Source of the DNA: an uncultured Slackia sp.
GTDB taxonomy: Bacteria > Actinomycetota > Coriobacteriia > Coriobacteriales > Eggerthellaceae
Direction of reading: 5' to 3'
Length of the DNA stretch: 64,000 bases
Assembly (NCBI RefSeq): GCF_959608125.1
Contig: NZ_CAUHPG010000006.1
Location: 27,269 to 91,268, forward strand
The notes under the pieces were generated by a model. That model saw only the letters and a program-made list of their open reading frames with translations. It had not been told where the DNA came from and ran no database searches. The translations under genes and the position numbers were made by a program. Position 1 is the stretch's first letter. Each line of letters starts with the position of its first letter. This document shows positions 41,873-50,326 of the stretch, piece after piece.

Positions 41873-42949
41873 CTACGCGCGTTCCGCCAGATAGCAGCAG
41901 TGGATCTTCGGGTTGCGTTCGAAATCGTGAGGGATGGTTTTCGCCGTGATGTCGGTCAGCTTCACGCCCTGCGCCTCGAGTTCTTCGAAATCGGGCTTGA
42001 AGTTGCGCAGGTTGCAGCTGAACACCACCACGCCGCCCGGCGCCAAAAGGCGCACCACGTGCGACAGCAGCTTCACGTGGTCGCGCTGCACGCTCCAGGT
42101 GTTCTTGCCCATGGCCTTCGAGTTGGAAAACGTGGGCGGATCCACGAAGATCAGGTCGAACTGGCGTCCCTGCTTCACCGCGTTCACCATCCACTGCAAA
42201 ACATCGGCGCGCTCGAAACGATGCTCGGGACCTTCGCAGCCATTCAGCGCCATGTTGCGCCTGGCCCAATCAAGATACGTCTGGGAAAGGTCCACCGTCA
42301 GCGTGCTGGCCGCGCCGCCCACCGCCGCGTGCACCGTGCAGGTGCCCGTGTACGAGAACAGGTTCAAAAAGCGCTTGCCCTCGGCCATGCCGCCCACCAT
42401 TTCGCGGGTCACGCGATGATCCAGGAAGATGCCCGTGTCCAGGTAGCTGCCCATGTCCACCTCAAGCACGTTGCCGGCCTCCTGCGTGTACATGAGGTAG
42501 CCGTCTTTCTGCTGGTCGACGTATTGGCCGCCGCCCTTTTCGCGGCGACGCGTCTTGGCGAACACGCGTCCCGAAGGAATGCCCGTCACGGCTGATGCGA
42601 TGGCCACCGCATCGCGGAAACGCGCTTCGGCCTTTTCGGGATCGATGCTTTTCGGCGCCTGGTATTCGGCCACGATCAGGCAGCTTTCGCCTTCGCTTTT
42701 CCACACGCCGTCGTAGCGGTCGATCGCCACCGAGAAATCGGGCAGGTCGGCATCGTAGATGCGATAGCACGAAACATCGTTTTTGCGCGCCCATTTGCGG
42801 CGCTCTTTGGCCACCTTCTTGAAGCGCGCGGCGAACTGATCCGATCCCTTATCATGCACGGGAACGGAAATTTCGGCGCCGCTTTCAAGATTGGCGACCT
42901 TGATGACGGATGCCGGGGCATCCATGAATGCAGGGGTAGTCGTAGTCAT
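41873..42949 (-). CDS. Class I SAM-dependent methyltransferase (RlmK-like)
   Basis: A 358-residue methyltransferase resembling the RlmK half of RlmL (23S rRNA G2069 m7G). The SAM-binding motif I is KRFLNLFSYTGTCTVHAAVGG around residue 194, an acidic motif II follows (TLTVDLSQTYLDWA), and the catalytic-type motif IV is FDLIFVDPPTFSNS. The N-terminal part (FAARFKKVAKERRKWARKNDVSCYRIYDADLPDF) is typical of that family. The RlmL THUMP half is absent. Substrate is inferred from family resemblance. Start at 42949; no strong ribosome site. Confidence 0.85.
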   Translation of the reverse strand: MTTTTPAFMDAPASVIKVANLESGAEISVPVHDKGSDQFAARFKKVAKERRKWARKNDVSCYRIYDADLPDFSVAIDRYDGVWKSEGESCLIVAEYQAPKSIDPEKAEARFRDAVAIASAVTGIPSGRVFAKTRRREKGGGQYVDQQKDGYLMYTQEAGNVLEVDMGSYLDTGIFLDHRVTREMVGGMAEGKRFLNLFSYTGTCTVHAAVGGAASTLTVDLSQTYLDWARRNMALNGCEGPEHRFERADVLQWMVNAVKQGRQFDLIFVDPPTFSNSKAMGKNTWSVQRDHVKLLSHVVRLLAPGGVVVFSCNLRNFKPDFEELEAQGVKLTDITAKTIPHDFERNPKIHCCYLAERA

Positions 42950-43075
42950 GCGCCCTATGGTAGCGAAGGCGGACGGATGCGTCTACGAAAACGGCCGGAT
43001 GCGCCGCACGCGACGAAAAAACCAGGCCGCAGCCACGAATCGAACCGCACGCCGCCTTCGCTTCGATGCGCCGCC

Positions 43076-43189
43076 CTAAAGGCGATGCTTGCGAGCGAGC
43101 CAATAGACAAGCGCCATGAACCCTACCGAGAAACAAGCCGCCGACAACATCGCGGTCGCGAACGCGCCGCTGAACAGACCCGTACTCAT
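43076..43189 (-). CDS. Small single-TM protein (37 aa)
   Basis: MSTGLFSGAFATAMLSAACF begins a 37-residue peptide with one hydrophobic helix and a basic tail (WLARKHRL). The ATG at 43189 is preceded by GAAGGAGG at ideal spacing, the main evidence that it is translated. It could be a small subunit of a membrane complex or a regulator; no family is recognised. It lies downstream of the NUDIX gene. Confidence 0.6.
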   Translation of the reverse strand: MSTGLFSGAFATAMLSAACFSVGFMALVYWLARKHRL

Positions 43190-43314
43190 GAAAACGCCTC
43201 CTTCGCCTTGCGAGCAACCTCTCACGTCTTCGACTTCAGCATACGAAGCGCAGGCCAACACCAGGCAAGAGACACGTCGATCCCAGGTCAAAAGCATGTA
43301 ATATCGGCGGCGCC

Positions 43315-43932
43315 TTACGCGAACGGCGGGTTCGCCACCATTTCGAGCACCAGCTGGCAGCGGATGGAAAGCGGGTCGCGGTTCTCTTCGAGGAAGCGCG
43401 GGATGTCTTCGCGCTTGAGCTCGAACGACTCGATGAACTCGGTCGATTCCACGCGCGGCTCTCCCACGCGCTCGACCTCGGCGAACACCATCGCGATGCT
43501 TTCGTCGCCCATGCCGAGCGACGAATAGCCCGGCTGCAACGACGCACGGGCGTTCGTGGGGCGGCCGTTTTCGTCGCGCACCAGATCGTAGCCCGTTTCT
43601 TCACGCAGCTCGCGCGCCGCGCATTCCACGACATCTTCGCCGGGCTCGCGCAGACCCGCGGGAAACGCCACGCACATCCGGTTCATGGGATAACGGAATT
43701 CGCGAATGAGCAGAAACGCGTCATCGGCCGTATGCCCCACGACGCACACGGCATCCGACGACGGCTCCGCGGCGGCCGTATCGCGCACTTCGTCCTCGTA
43801 GCGCTGCAGCGCCTTGCGGGAAACCACCTCGTAGGGCAACTCGCGGCCGTCGGGCAGTTCGTAGGTGAGCACGTATTTCTTCAGCCAGCCGTCGCTGACC
43901 TGTTTCACGTTTTTCAACTCGGGCATCTTCAT
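43315..43932 (-). CDS. NUDIX hydrolase
   Basis: Hydrolyses a nucleoside diphosphate linked to another moiety. The 205-residue product has a NUDIX box GLREPGEDVVECAARELREE followed by TGYD, matching GX5EX7REUXEEXGU. The N-terminal strand-rich region LLIREFRYPMNRMCVAFPAG is typical of ADP-sugar pyrophosphatase-like members. The ATG at 43932 overlaps the stop of the upstream synthase gene (ATGA), so translation is coupled. Substrate unknown. Confidence 0.88.
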   Translation of the reverse strand: MKMPELKNVKQVSDGWLKKYVLTYELPDGRELPYEVVSRKALQRYEDEVRDTAAAEPSSDAVCVVGHTADDAFLLIREFRYPMNRMCVAFPAGLREPGEDVVECAARELREETGYDLVRDENGRPTNARASLQPGYSSLGMGDESIAMVFAEVERVGEPRVESTEFIESFELKREDIPRFLEENRDPLSIRCQLVLEMVANPPFA

Positions 43933-45044
43933 CGCAGCACCTCCAGGTCGCGGCCGACATTCACGAACGCCTCGACGGCGAGGTCCAAATCCTCCTGCGT
44001 GTGGTCCGCGGAAAGAATGCACCTGATGCGGGCCTTGCCGCGCGCCACCAGCGGATACTGGATGGCCTGCGCGAACACGCCCTGCTCGTAGAGCGCGTCG
44101 CTCATGCGCACGGCCAGCGCCTCGTCGCCGATCATGACGGGAACGACAGGCGTGATGGAAATGCCCGTGTCGAAGCCCGCCTCCTGCATGCGCTCGGCGA
44201 AATACGCGCGATTCTGCCACAGACGGCGCACGCGCCAATCGTCCGACGCGATAAGGCGCAGCGACTCGGCCGCGGCCGCGGCCAGCGAAGGCGCGAGCGG
44301 CGACGCGGTCAAAATGAACGAGCGAGCGCCTACACGCACGCGGTCGATCAGCTCTCGGCTGCCGGCCACGAAGCCGCCCATGACGCCGAACGCCTTGCCG
44401 AGCGACCCGGTTTCCACCTGCACGCGGCCCTCCAGTCCGAAATGCGCCACCGTGCCGCGGCCCATGGGGCCCATCACGCCGTCGCCGTGGGCATCATCCA
44501 CGAGGAACATGGCGCCGTAGCGCTCGCATACCGCAGCGATTTCGTCGAGCGGCGCCACATCGCCATCCATGCTGAACACAGCATCGGTCATGACCAGCTT
44601 GGTTTCGGCGTCGCATGCGGCAAGCTTTTCTTCGAGGTCGCGCACGTCGCAATGCTTGTACACCGTAGTATGCGCGCGCGACAGGCGGCACCCGTCGATC
44701 ATGCTGCCGTGATTGAGTTCGTCCGAGAAGATTTCGTCGCCCTTGCCCACCAATACGGGAATCACGCCCACGTTGGCTGCGTAGCCCGACGAGAATACCA
44801 GCGCGGCCTCGACCCCCTTGAATACGGCAAGCTCGCGCTCGAGTTCCGCGTGCACGGGAAAATCGCCCACGATGTTGCGGCTCGCGCACGGGCCCACGCC
44901 GTGTTCGTCGAGCGCGCGCTTGGCCGCAGCCACCACCTCGGGCGCGTCGGCCAAGCCGAGATAGTTGTTCGACGCAAGATTCACCACGCTTTTGCCCGCG
45001 AGCACCACACGGCCGCCCTGGGGCGTTTCGGTCGTTCTGAACAT
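43929..45044 (-). CDS. Alpha-oxoamine synthase (KBL/BioF-type PLP enzyme)
   Basis: A 371-residue fold-type I PLP enzyme condensing an amino acid with an acyl-CoA. Typical members are 2-amino-3-ketobutyrate CoA ligase (Kbl) and 8-amino-7-oxononanoate synthase (BioF). Signatures are VVNLASNNYLGLADAPEV near the N-terminus, VDDAHGDGVMG (PLP Asp/His) and TGSLGKAFGVMGGF (Schiff-base Lys). Without other biotin genes nearby the substrate is open. The start at 45044 has GTAAGGAGG. Translationally coupled to the NUDIX hydrolase. Confidence 0.88.
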   Translation of the reverse strand: MFRTTETPQGGRVVLAGKSVVNLASNNYLGLADAPEVVAAAKRALDEHGVGPCASRNIVGDFPVHAELERELAVFKGVEAALVFSSGYAANVGVIPVLVGKGDEIFSDELNHGSMIDGCRLSRAHTTVYKHCDVRDLEEKLAACDAETKLVMTDAVFSMDGDVAPLDEIAAVCERYGAMFLVDDAHGDGVMGPMGRGTVAHFGLEGRVQVETGSLGKAFGVMGGFVAGSRELIDRVRVGARSFILTASPLAPSLAAAAAESLRLIASDDWRVRRLWQNRAYFAERMQEAGFDTGISITPVVPVMIGDEALAVRMSDALYEQGVFAQAIQYPLVARGKARIRCILSADHTQEDLDLAVEAFVNVGRDLEVLR

Positions 45045-45222
45045 GCCGCCTCCTTACCGCGCGGATGCGCGTCTTGCGAAAGTCGTTCCATACGGCATTG
45101 TACTCGCGAAAAAGCAGGTACCGCGCGGGGCGAGCGACCGCAGACCACAGGCGGCGCAGACGGGTTTTCGCAAGACGGCACGGAACAGATGACGCCTGGA
45201 AGGGCCGCCACGTCGGGTTCGT

Positions 45223-45391
45223 GCGAAAAAATGCACGTTTTTTGCAGTTGGCGGTCTTTTTTGGGCCAGATTCTTCCTCGCACGGGTCAAAGCGCGGTGT
45301 TTGGAGGCCTTTTTCCTCGAAAACACCCCTCTCGGCGCCGAAAACGCCAGCCAAAAGACCGCCAACTGCAAATTTCTTACAATTTTTCGCT
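45223..45391. repeat. Intergenic inverted-repeat element, copy 2
   Basis: The left arm (45223-45260) ends with TTTGCAGTTGGCGGTCTTTT, and the right arm (45353-45391) begins with its exact complement AAAAGACCGCCAACTGCAAA. Beyond these 20 bases the arms continue to pair imperfectly (GCGAAAAA.TG). The same core recurs at 16382-16539. It lies in the 499-base gene-free stretch 45045-45543, which holds nothing else recognisable. A MITE-like or structured-RNA nature is plausible; no coding content. Confidence 0.7.
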
Positions 45392-45543
45392 TCCAGACTG
45401 CGCGCGGCGCCGAAACGGGCCGCGCAACCAGCGATTCCAAGCGCGCCGCCCCTCGCGTGGCGCGCAAACGCGTACACTCTGACAAAACAGCAATCGCGCG
45501 CGGCGTCCGCACCGCGCGCGACCATCTTCTGAAAGGATCGGCC

Positions 45544-46815
45544 ATGACCGCTGAACACACCGAACCCTGCGCCCCCTCCCTCGACGAACGCATGCGCGCT
45601 TACGCGCGGCTCATCGTGGAGGCGGGCTGCGCCCTCAAGCCGGGGCAGGACCTGTTCGTGCGCGCGAACATCGAAAGCGCTCCCCTGGTGCGCCTCATCA
45701 CGCAAGAGGCCTACGACCTGGGTGCCCATCATGTGACCGTGCGTTTTTCCGACGAGGCCATCGAGCGCATGCACTACGACCATTGCGCGATGGATGTCTT
45801 TGAAAACGTCCCGTCTTGGCTCGCCGAGCTGAACAACAGCATGGCCCGCAACGGCGCGGCTGTGCTCACCATCGATTCGGACGACCCCGGGGCCATGTCG
45901 GGTATCGACACGCGCAAGCTCATCGCCCGCGCCCAGGCAAGCCACAAGGCATGCAAAGAGTTCTACGACGCACTCGATTTCGGACGTTGCGTCTGGTGCA
46001 TCGTCGGCGGCGCCTCGCCCGCGTGGGCGCGCAAAGTGTTCCCCGAACTGCCCGAACGCGAAGCCGTCGAACGCCTGTGGGATGCGATCTTCAAGACGGT
46101 CCGCCTCGAAGGCGCCGATGCCGCCGCAGCCGTGGAAGCCTGGAACAAGCATCGCGACAGCTTCGCCGACCGCTGCGCCTGGCTGAACGCCCAGCGTTTC
46201 GATGCGCTGCACTACACCAACGCGCACGGAACCGACCTGACCGTCGGCCTGACCGACAAGCACCTGTTCAACGGCGGCGGCGACACCACGGTGGACGGCG
46301 TGACGTTCTTCCCCAACATGCCGACCGAAGAAATCTTCTCGACGCCCGACCGCCTGCGCGCCGAAGGCACCGTGGTCTCGGCCATGCCGCTTGCGCACAA
46401 CGGCAGCCTGATCGAGAACTTCAGCCTGACGTTCAAGGGCGGGCGCGTGGTCGACCTGCATGCCGAGCGCGGCGAAGACGTGCTGCGTTCGATCGTCGAA
46501 ACCGACGAAAACTCCTGCCGCCTGGGCGAAGTGGCGCTCGTGCCCTTCGATAGCCCAATCCGCAACGCAGGCGTGCTGTTCTACAGCACGCTGTTCGACG
46601 AGAACGCGAGCTGCCACCTGGCGCTCGGCCGCGGCTTCGCCGACTGCTACGAAGGCGGCTACGGCATGACCGAAGACGAACTGTTCGAGGCGGGCGTCAA
46701 CAAGAGCGCGACGCACGTCGACTTCATGATCGGCACCGACGACCTGAACATCGACGGCATCAAAGCCGACGGTGAGCGCGTTGCGATCTTCCGAAACGGC
46801 AACTGGGCCTTTTAA
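45544..46815 (+). CDS. M29-family aminopeptidase
   Basis: A 423-residue metallo-aminopeptidase of the AmpS/PepS/thermophilic aminopeptidase family. Key segments are TDLTVGLTDKHLFNGGGDT, FPNMPTEEIFSTPDRLRAEGTV (Glu and other metal/substrate ligands) and SCRLGEVALVPFDSPI, and the C-terminal THVDFMIGTDDLNIDG holds the usual His/Asp ligands. It releases N-terminal amino acids from peptides in the cytoplasm. The ATG at 45544 follows GAAAGGATCGG. Confidence 0.9.
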   Translation: MTAEHTEPCAPSLDERMRAYARLIVEAGCALKPGQDLFVRANIESAPLVRLITQEAYDLGAHHVTVRFSDEAIERMHYDHCAMDVFENVPSWLAELNNSMARNGAAVLTIDSDDPGAMSGIDTRKLIARAQASHKACKEFYDALDFGRCVWCIVGGASPAWARKVFPELPEREAVERLWDAIFKTVRLEGADAAAAVEAWNKHRDSFADRCAWLNAQRFDALHYTNAHGTDLTVGLTDKHLFNGGGDTTVDGVTFFPNMPTEEIFSTPDRLRAEGTVVSAMPLAHNGSLIENFSLTFKGGRVVDLHAERGEDVLRSIVETDENSCRLGEVALVPFDSPIRNAGVLFYSTLFDENASCHLALGRGFADCYEGGYGMTEDELFEAGVNKSATHVDFMIGTDDLNIDGIKADGERVAIFRNGNWAF

Positions 46816-46827
46816 CAGGCATGATGC

Positions 46828-46861
46828 GCGGCATGGGGCATAAGGCGCAGCTCCATGCCGC
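46828..46861 (+). terminator. Hairpin after M29 aminopeptidase
   Basis: GCGGCATGG pairs with CCATGCCGC just past the stop at 46815; no T-run is present, so it is a weak call. Confidence 0.35.
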
Positions 46862-46972
46862 AGCTCGCACGGCGGTGGGCGCGGGCCTGCGACAAGGCGG
46901 GCCGACCCGCCGAAACGTACGTGGTGTGAAGACTTTTTAAGATTTCAGGCGAGCGACGGGCGCGGGTGTAGC

Positions 46973-47716
46973 ATGTGCATCTCTGCACCCGAGACGAATC
47001 GAGATGATACGCGCCGCGCGCATTACGTTATGCAAAACGCATCCAACGAACCAACCCGAACCGATTCCCCGGTCCTCGACGGCGCCGCCGTCGCAACCGA
47101 CGCGCAGACCTGCGCGCCATGCCCTCCCGGCGACGTCGATTCGCCGCCCGTGCGACAGCGAAAGCGCGACAAGGCGAAACGAGGCAGCAAGAAGCTCGGC
47201 CTGCTCTGCCTTCAGTTCGCGTTTCTGGCAGGCGTCTGCTACGTGGGAAGCGCCGTGTCCGACTCGCTTCCTATTTCCATTCCAGGCAACATCTGCAGCA
47301 TGGTCATCCTTTTGACGCTGCTCATCAGCGGCATCGTCGCCGAAGAGAAAATCGCGCTCGCATCCAACTTCCTGCTGAAATACATGCCGGTCTTCTTCAT
47401 TCCCGCCGGCGTCACCATCATCACCAGCCTCCCGCTGATTCAGGGCCGCATTCCCCAATTCATCCTGGTGTGCCTGGTCACTACGTTCCTGGTGTTTCTG
47501 GCCACCTCGACCACCGTGATCGCCGTGACGCGCCTGCAGAAATATTTCCTCGCGAAACGCGCAGGAGAAGATGTCGAATTACGCAAGGTGTTCTCCATCA
47601 AGGGCGACCCGGCCCTTGCCTCCTACGACCCGTCTGCAGACAAGAGCACGGCCGGGCGAAACCGCCCCTGCGCTCCGAATGTCGAACGAACCGTCCCGAC
47701 CGCCGAGGGAGAATAA
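46973..47716 (+). CDS. LrgA/CidA-family holin-like protein
   Basis: A 247-residue protein (if the ATG at 46973 is used; the ATG at 47030 is an alternative and neither has a clear ribosome site). The first ~75 residues are polar and non-conserved. Then four hydrophobic segments follow the LrgA pattern: LLCLQFAFLAGVCYVGSAVS, PISIPGNICSMVILLTLLIS, FLLKYMPVFFIPAGVTIITS and ILVCLVTTFLVFLATSTTV. LrgA/CidA proteins act with LrgB in modulating murein hydrolase activity or in pyruvate/overflow-metabolite transport. Operon with the LrgB gene (four bases apart). Confidence 0.85.
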   Translation: MCISAPETNRDDTRRAHYVMQNASNEPTRTDSPVLDGAAVATDAQTCAPCPPGDVDSPPVRQRKRDKAKRGSKKLGLLCLQFAFLAGVCYVGSAVSDSLPISIPGNICSMVILLTLLISGIVAEEKIALASNFLLKYMPVFFIPAGVTIITSLPLIQGRIPQFILVCLVTTFLVFLATSTTVIAVTRLQKYFLAKRAGEDVELRKVFSIKGDPALASYDPSADKSTAGRNRPCAPNVERTVPTAEGE

Positions 47717-47719
47717 CGC

Positions 47720-48412
47720 ATGGACGTCATTGCCGTCATCGAAACCGTCGCCAGCCTTTCGCTTACCGTAGGCGTATTCGCAGGCGCGGTATGGCTCAAT
47801 AAGAAAACGAAGTCTCCCCTGCTCAACCCGCTGCTCGTATCGGTCGCCGTCATCATGGCGATTCTGGTGGCGTTCAATATCCCGCTAGAGTCCTACGAAT
47901 CGGGTTCGCGTCTGATCGCGGCCATGTTGGGGCCCGCAACCGCCGTCCTGGCATTTTCGATCTACCAGCAGCGCAAAGTGCTGCAAAGCAACTTCCTGCC
48001 CATCCTCGCCGGATGCCTGGTAGGATCGATCGTGTCGATGGTGAGCGCCTACGCGCTATGCAAAGCGCTCGGCCTGGGCGAACAGGTGGCGCTGTCCACG
48101 CTGCCGAAATCAACCACGGCGCCGATCGCGCTATCCATCACGGGCGAGCTGGGCGGCACCGCATCGATCACCATGGCGGCCGTCATGACCACGGGCGTCA
48201 TGGGCGCCATCTTCTCGCCCATGCTGGCGAATCTGTTCCGCATCAAGAACAAGGTCGCGCAAGGCGTTGCCATCGGCACCTGCAGCCACGCGATCGGCAC
48301 GGCGAAAGCGCTCGAGATGGGCGAGCTGGAAGGCGCGATGAGCGGCGTCGCCATCGCCGTATCGGGACTTCTGACCTGCTTCATCGTAATCGCCGCGCAA
48401 GCGATCGGATAA
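47720..48412 (+). CDS. lrgB: LrgB family protein
   Basis: A 230-residue membrane protein with about seven TM helices. The LrgB signature is clear: SPLLNPLLVSVAVIMAILV near the N-terminus, LGPATAVLAFSIYQQR, then STLPKSTTAPIALSITGELGG and GTCSHAIGTAKALEMGE. It partners LrgA (gene directly upstream). The ATG at 47720 follows GAGGGAGAATAACGC. The pair may transport pyruvate-like metabolites or influence autolysis; which one applies here is unknown. Confidence 0.92.
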   Translation: MDVIAVIETVASLSLTVGVFAGAVWLNKKTKSPLLNPLLVSVAVIMAILVAFNIPLESYESGSRLIAAMLGPATAVLAFSIYQQRKVLQSNFLPILAGCLVGSIVSMVSAYALCKALGLGEQVALSTLPKSTTAPIALSITGELGGTASITMAAVMTTGVMGAIFSPMLANLFRIKNKVAQGVAIGTCSHAIGTAKALEMGELEGAMSGVAIAVSGLLTCFIVIAAQAIG

Positions 48413-48420
48413 ACGCGACG

Positions 48421-48460
48421 AAAAAAGCGGCGCCTCCGCGAGGGGACGCCGCTTCGTTTT
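48421..48460. terminator. Intrinsic terminator between lrgB and the flavin reductase gene
   Basis: AAGCGGCG pairs with CGCCGCTT and is followed by CGTTTT on the plus strand and TTTTTT on the minus strand, so it can serve both convergent genes. Confidence 0.8.
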
Positions 48461-48471
48461 AGGCCGAAACG

Positions 48472-49092
48472 CTAGCGGATAAAATTCGTTCGGATCACGG
48501 GTTCTTGCTCGGGGCGCTCGATGCCCGCAGCCTTGCCGGCTTCGATGCACTTCGTGATCCAGGCCATATTGCGACCGAGCGTACGCATGGTCTGCAGACC
48601 CTCCTCGTCGCGCAGCACTTCTTCGGGCGTGCTGCCGTGCACTTGATTCCAATACTGAGAGCCCACGACAAGCATATTCGACATGGTGAAATACTTATTG
48701 AGCTGATCGAAGGCCGCCGAAGCACCGCCGCGACGGCACGATGCGATCGCAGCCGCGGGCTTGCCCGCAAACAGGTTGCCGCGCCCGTAGAACGCGCGGT
48801 CCATGAACGATGTCAGCGCGCCCGAAGCCCCTGCGAAATGAACGGGCGTGCCGAAGACGAATGCGTCGTACTTGGGAACGTCGTCGAGGAACTGGTTCAC
48901 CGCGTCGTCGATAAAGCAGCGGCCCGACTTGAGGCACTTGCCGCACCCGAGGCACCCCGAGATGGCGCCCGTACCGATCCACATGATATCGGCATCGACG
49001 CCTTGCTCCTGCAGGCCGGTCTCGACCGCGCCCAAAGCCGTATACGTGCAGCCGCGGCGATGCGGGCTTCCGTTGATAAGCAGCGCTTTCAT
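48472..49092 (-). CDS. NADPH-dependent FMN reductase / iron-sulfur flavoprotein-like
   Basis: A 206-residue flavodoxin-fold protein. FMN-phosphate loop: LLINGSPHRRGCTYTAL. A Cys cluster ISGCLGCGKCLKSGRC at about residues 45-60 resembles the [4Fe-4S] site of iron-sulfur flavoproteins (Isf), although the spacing is not exact. PKYDAFVFGTPVHFAGASGAL is the second FMN-binding stretch. It likely reduces or carries electrons to an unknown partner in the cytoplasm. Divergent from the HAD phosphatase gene. Confidence 0.85.
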   Translation of the reverse strand: MKALLINGSPHRRGCTYTALGAVETGLQEQGVDADIMWIGTGAISGCLGCGKCLKSGRCFIDDAVNQFLDDVPKYDAFVFGTPVHFAGASGALTSFMDRAFYGRGNLFAGKPAAAIASCRRGGASAAFDQLNKYFTMSNMLVVGSQYWNQVHGSTPEEVLRDEEGLQTMRTLGRNMAWITKCIEAGKAAGIERPEQEPVIRTNFIR

Positions 49093-49391
49093 TTCGTTCC
49101 CCCTTCGAACGGGTTGTGTATGGCCTCATGATAACGCCGACGAAGGCCGCGTGCCGGGGGCGTTGCCATACCGCAACGCTTCGCGCGAGCGGGCGACTCG
49201 GGCCAACGGCAGGGCAGCGCGAACGAGCGGCGAAGACCTGCGCGCATGTTCGGGAAATCGCGCGCCGCAAGCTCGTGCTATCATGCCGCGGTACCGACGG
49301 CGAACGGGCGGCTTCCGCCTTCGCCGCCGCGGGCTGCGCGCCGCAAGAAAGCCGCGGCCTCCGACCGAGCACCATCCGACGAAAGGACCCC

Positions 49392-50111
49392 GTGAACCAT
49401 ACGAACGCACCCGAACCCGTCGGCTTCCCCCTTGCCCGCTTCGTCGACTCCAAGCGCAGGCCGAGCGCGCCCGACTTTATAGAAGGAGCGATCTTCGACC
49501 TGGACGGCACGCTGCTCGACAGCATGCCCTGGTGGGAGAACCTGGGAGAAAACTACCTGATCGCACGCGGAAAAACGCCGGCGCCCGACATCAAGCGCCA
49601 CTTCAAGCGCATGACACTGGAGCAGTCGGCCGTGTTCCTGCGCGACGAATACGGCCTGGAAGAGTCCGTCGACGAAATCTGCCAGGGCATCCTGGACGGC
49701 ATCGAACACGCCTATCGCGACACCATTCCGCTGAAGCCCGGCGCCCGCGCCATGCTGGACGCCTTCGCCGCATGCGGCGTGCGCATGTGCGTCGCCACCG
49801 CCACCGAGCGCCATTGCGCCGAGGCCGCGCTGGCGCGCCTGGGCGTACTCGACCGCTTCTCGGCGGTATTCACCTGCAGCGAAGCGGGCGCGAGCAAGAC
49901 CGAACCTATCGTGTTCGAAACCTCGCTCGCCCACCTGGGCACGCCGCGCGAAGCGACTCTGGTGATGGAGGATTCGCTGCACGCGATCGAAACCGCCCGC
50001 GCCGCAGGCTTTCCCGTGGCCGCCGTGCACGAACCGAGCGCGGCATTCGAGGCCGACGCCGTCAAAGCCCTGGCCGACCTGTATCTTCATTCGTTCGACC
50101 TGGGCGAATAG
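49392..50111 (+). CDS. HAD-superfamily phosphatase (beta-phosphoglucomutase-like)
   Basis: A 239-residue HAD subfamily IA enzyme. Motif I is FDLDGTLLDS (nucleophile Asp and acid/base Asp), motif II is CVATATERH, the Lys is in GASKTEPI and motif IV is LVMEDSLHAIETARAAG. The helical cap between motifs I and II is of the usual size for subclass I. The start is a GTG at 49392 with GAAAGGACC upstream. Substrate is a phosphosugar or similar; not assigned. Confidence 0.88.
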   Translation: MNHTNAPEPVGFPLARFVDSKRRPSAPDFIEGAIFDLDGTLLDSMPWWENLGENYLIARGKTPAPDIKRHFKRMTLEQSAVFLRDEYGLEESVDEICQGILDGIEHAYRDTIPLKPGARAMLDAFAACGVRMCVATATERHCAEAALARLGVLDRFSAVFTCSEAGASKTEPIVFETSLAHLGTPREATLVMEDSLHAIETARAAGFPVAAVHEPSAAFEADAVKALADLYLHSFDLGE

Positions 50112-50178
50112 CCCTTACGCCACCCGCCGTGGCGCCGATTGCCCACGACGGCATGCGCCATGCAATCCGCATGACAAA

Positions 50179-50213
50179 GCGGCCCGGAATCCCGCCGGAT
50201 TCGGGCCGTTTTT
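50179..50213 (+). terminator. Intrinsic terminator after HAD phosphatase
   Basis: CGGCCCGGAATCC and GGATTCGGGCCG form a stem with one bulged G, followed by TTTTT. Confidence 0.8.
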
Positions 50214-50326
50214 CATATCTACAAACGCCGGAGAAGCCGCTCCTTCGCCCCCAAAAGCCGCCGGGTGCGCTTGATAGCCTGACTTCGCGAGCGTCCGAAG
50301 ACGCACCGAGACGAAGGAGGCAGATC

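Noticed and set aside
44494..46716. 740-codon minus-strand frame opposite the aminopeptidase and across the synthase start
   Set aside because: Shadow of the M29 peptidase gene and the intergenic repeat; no domain.
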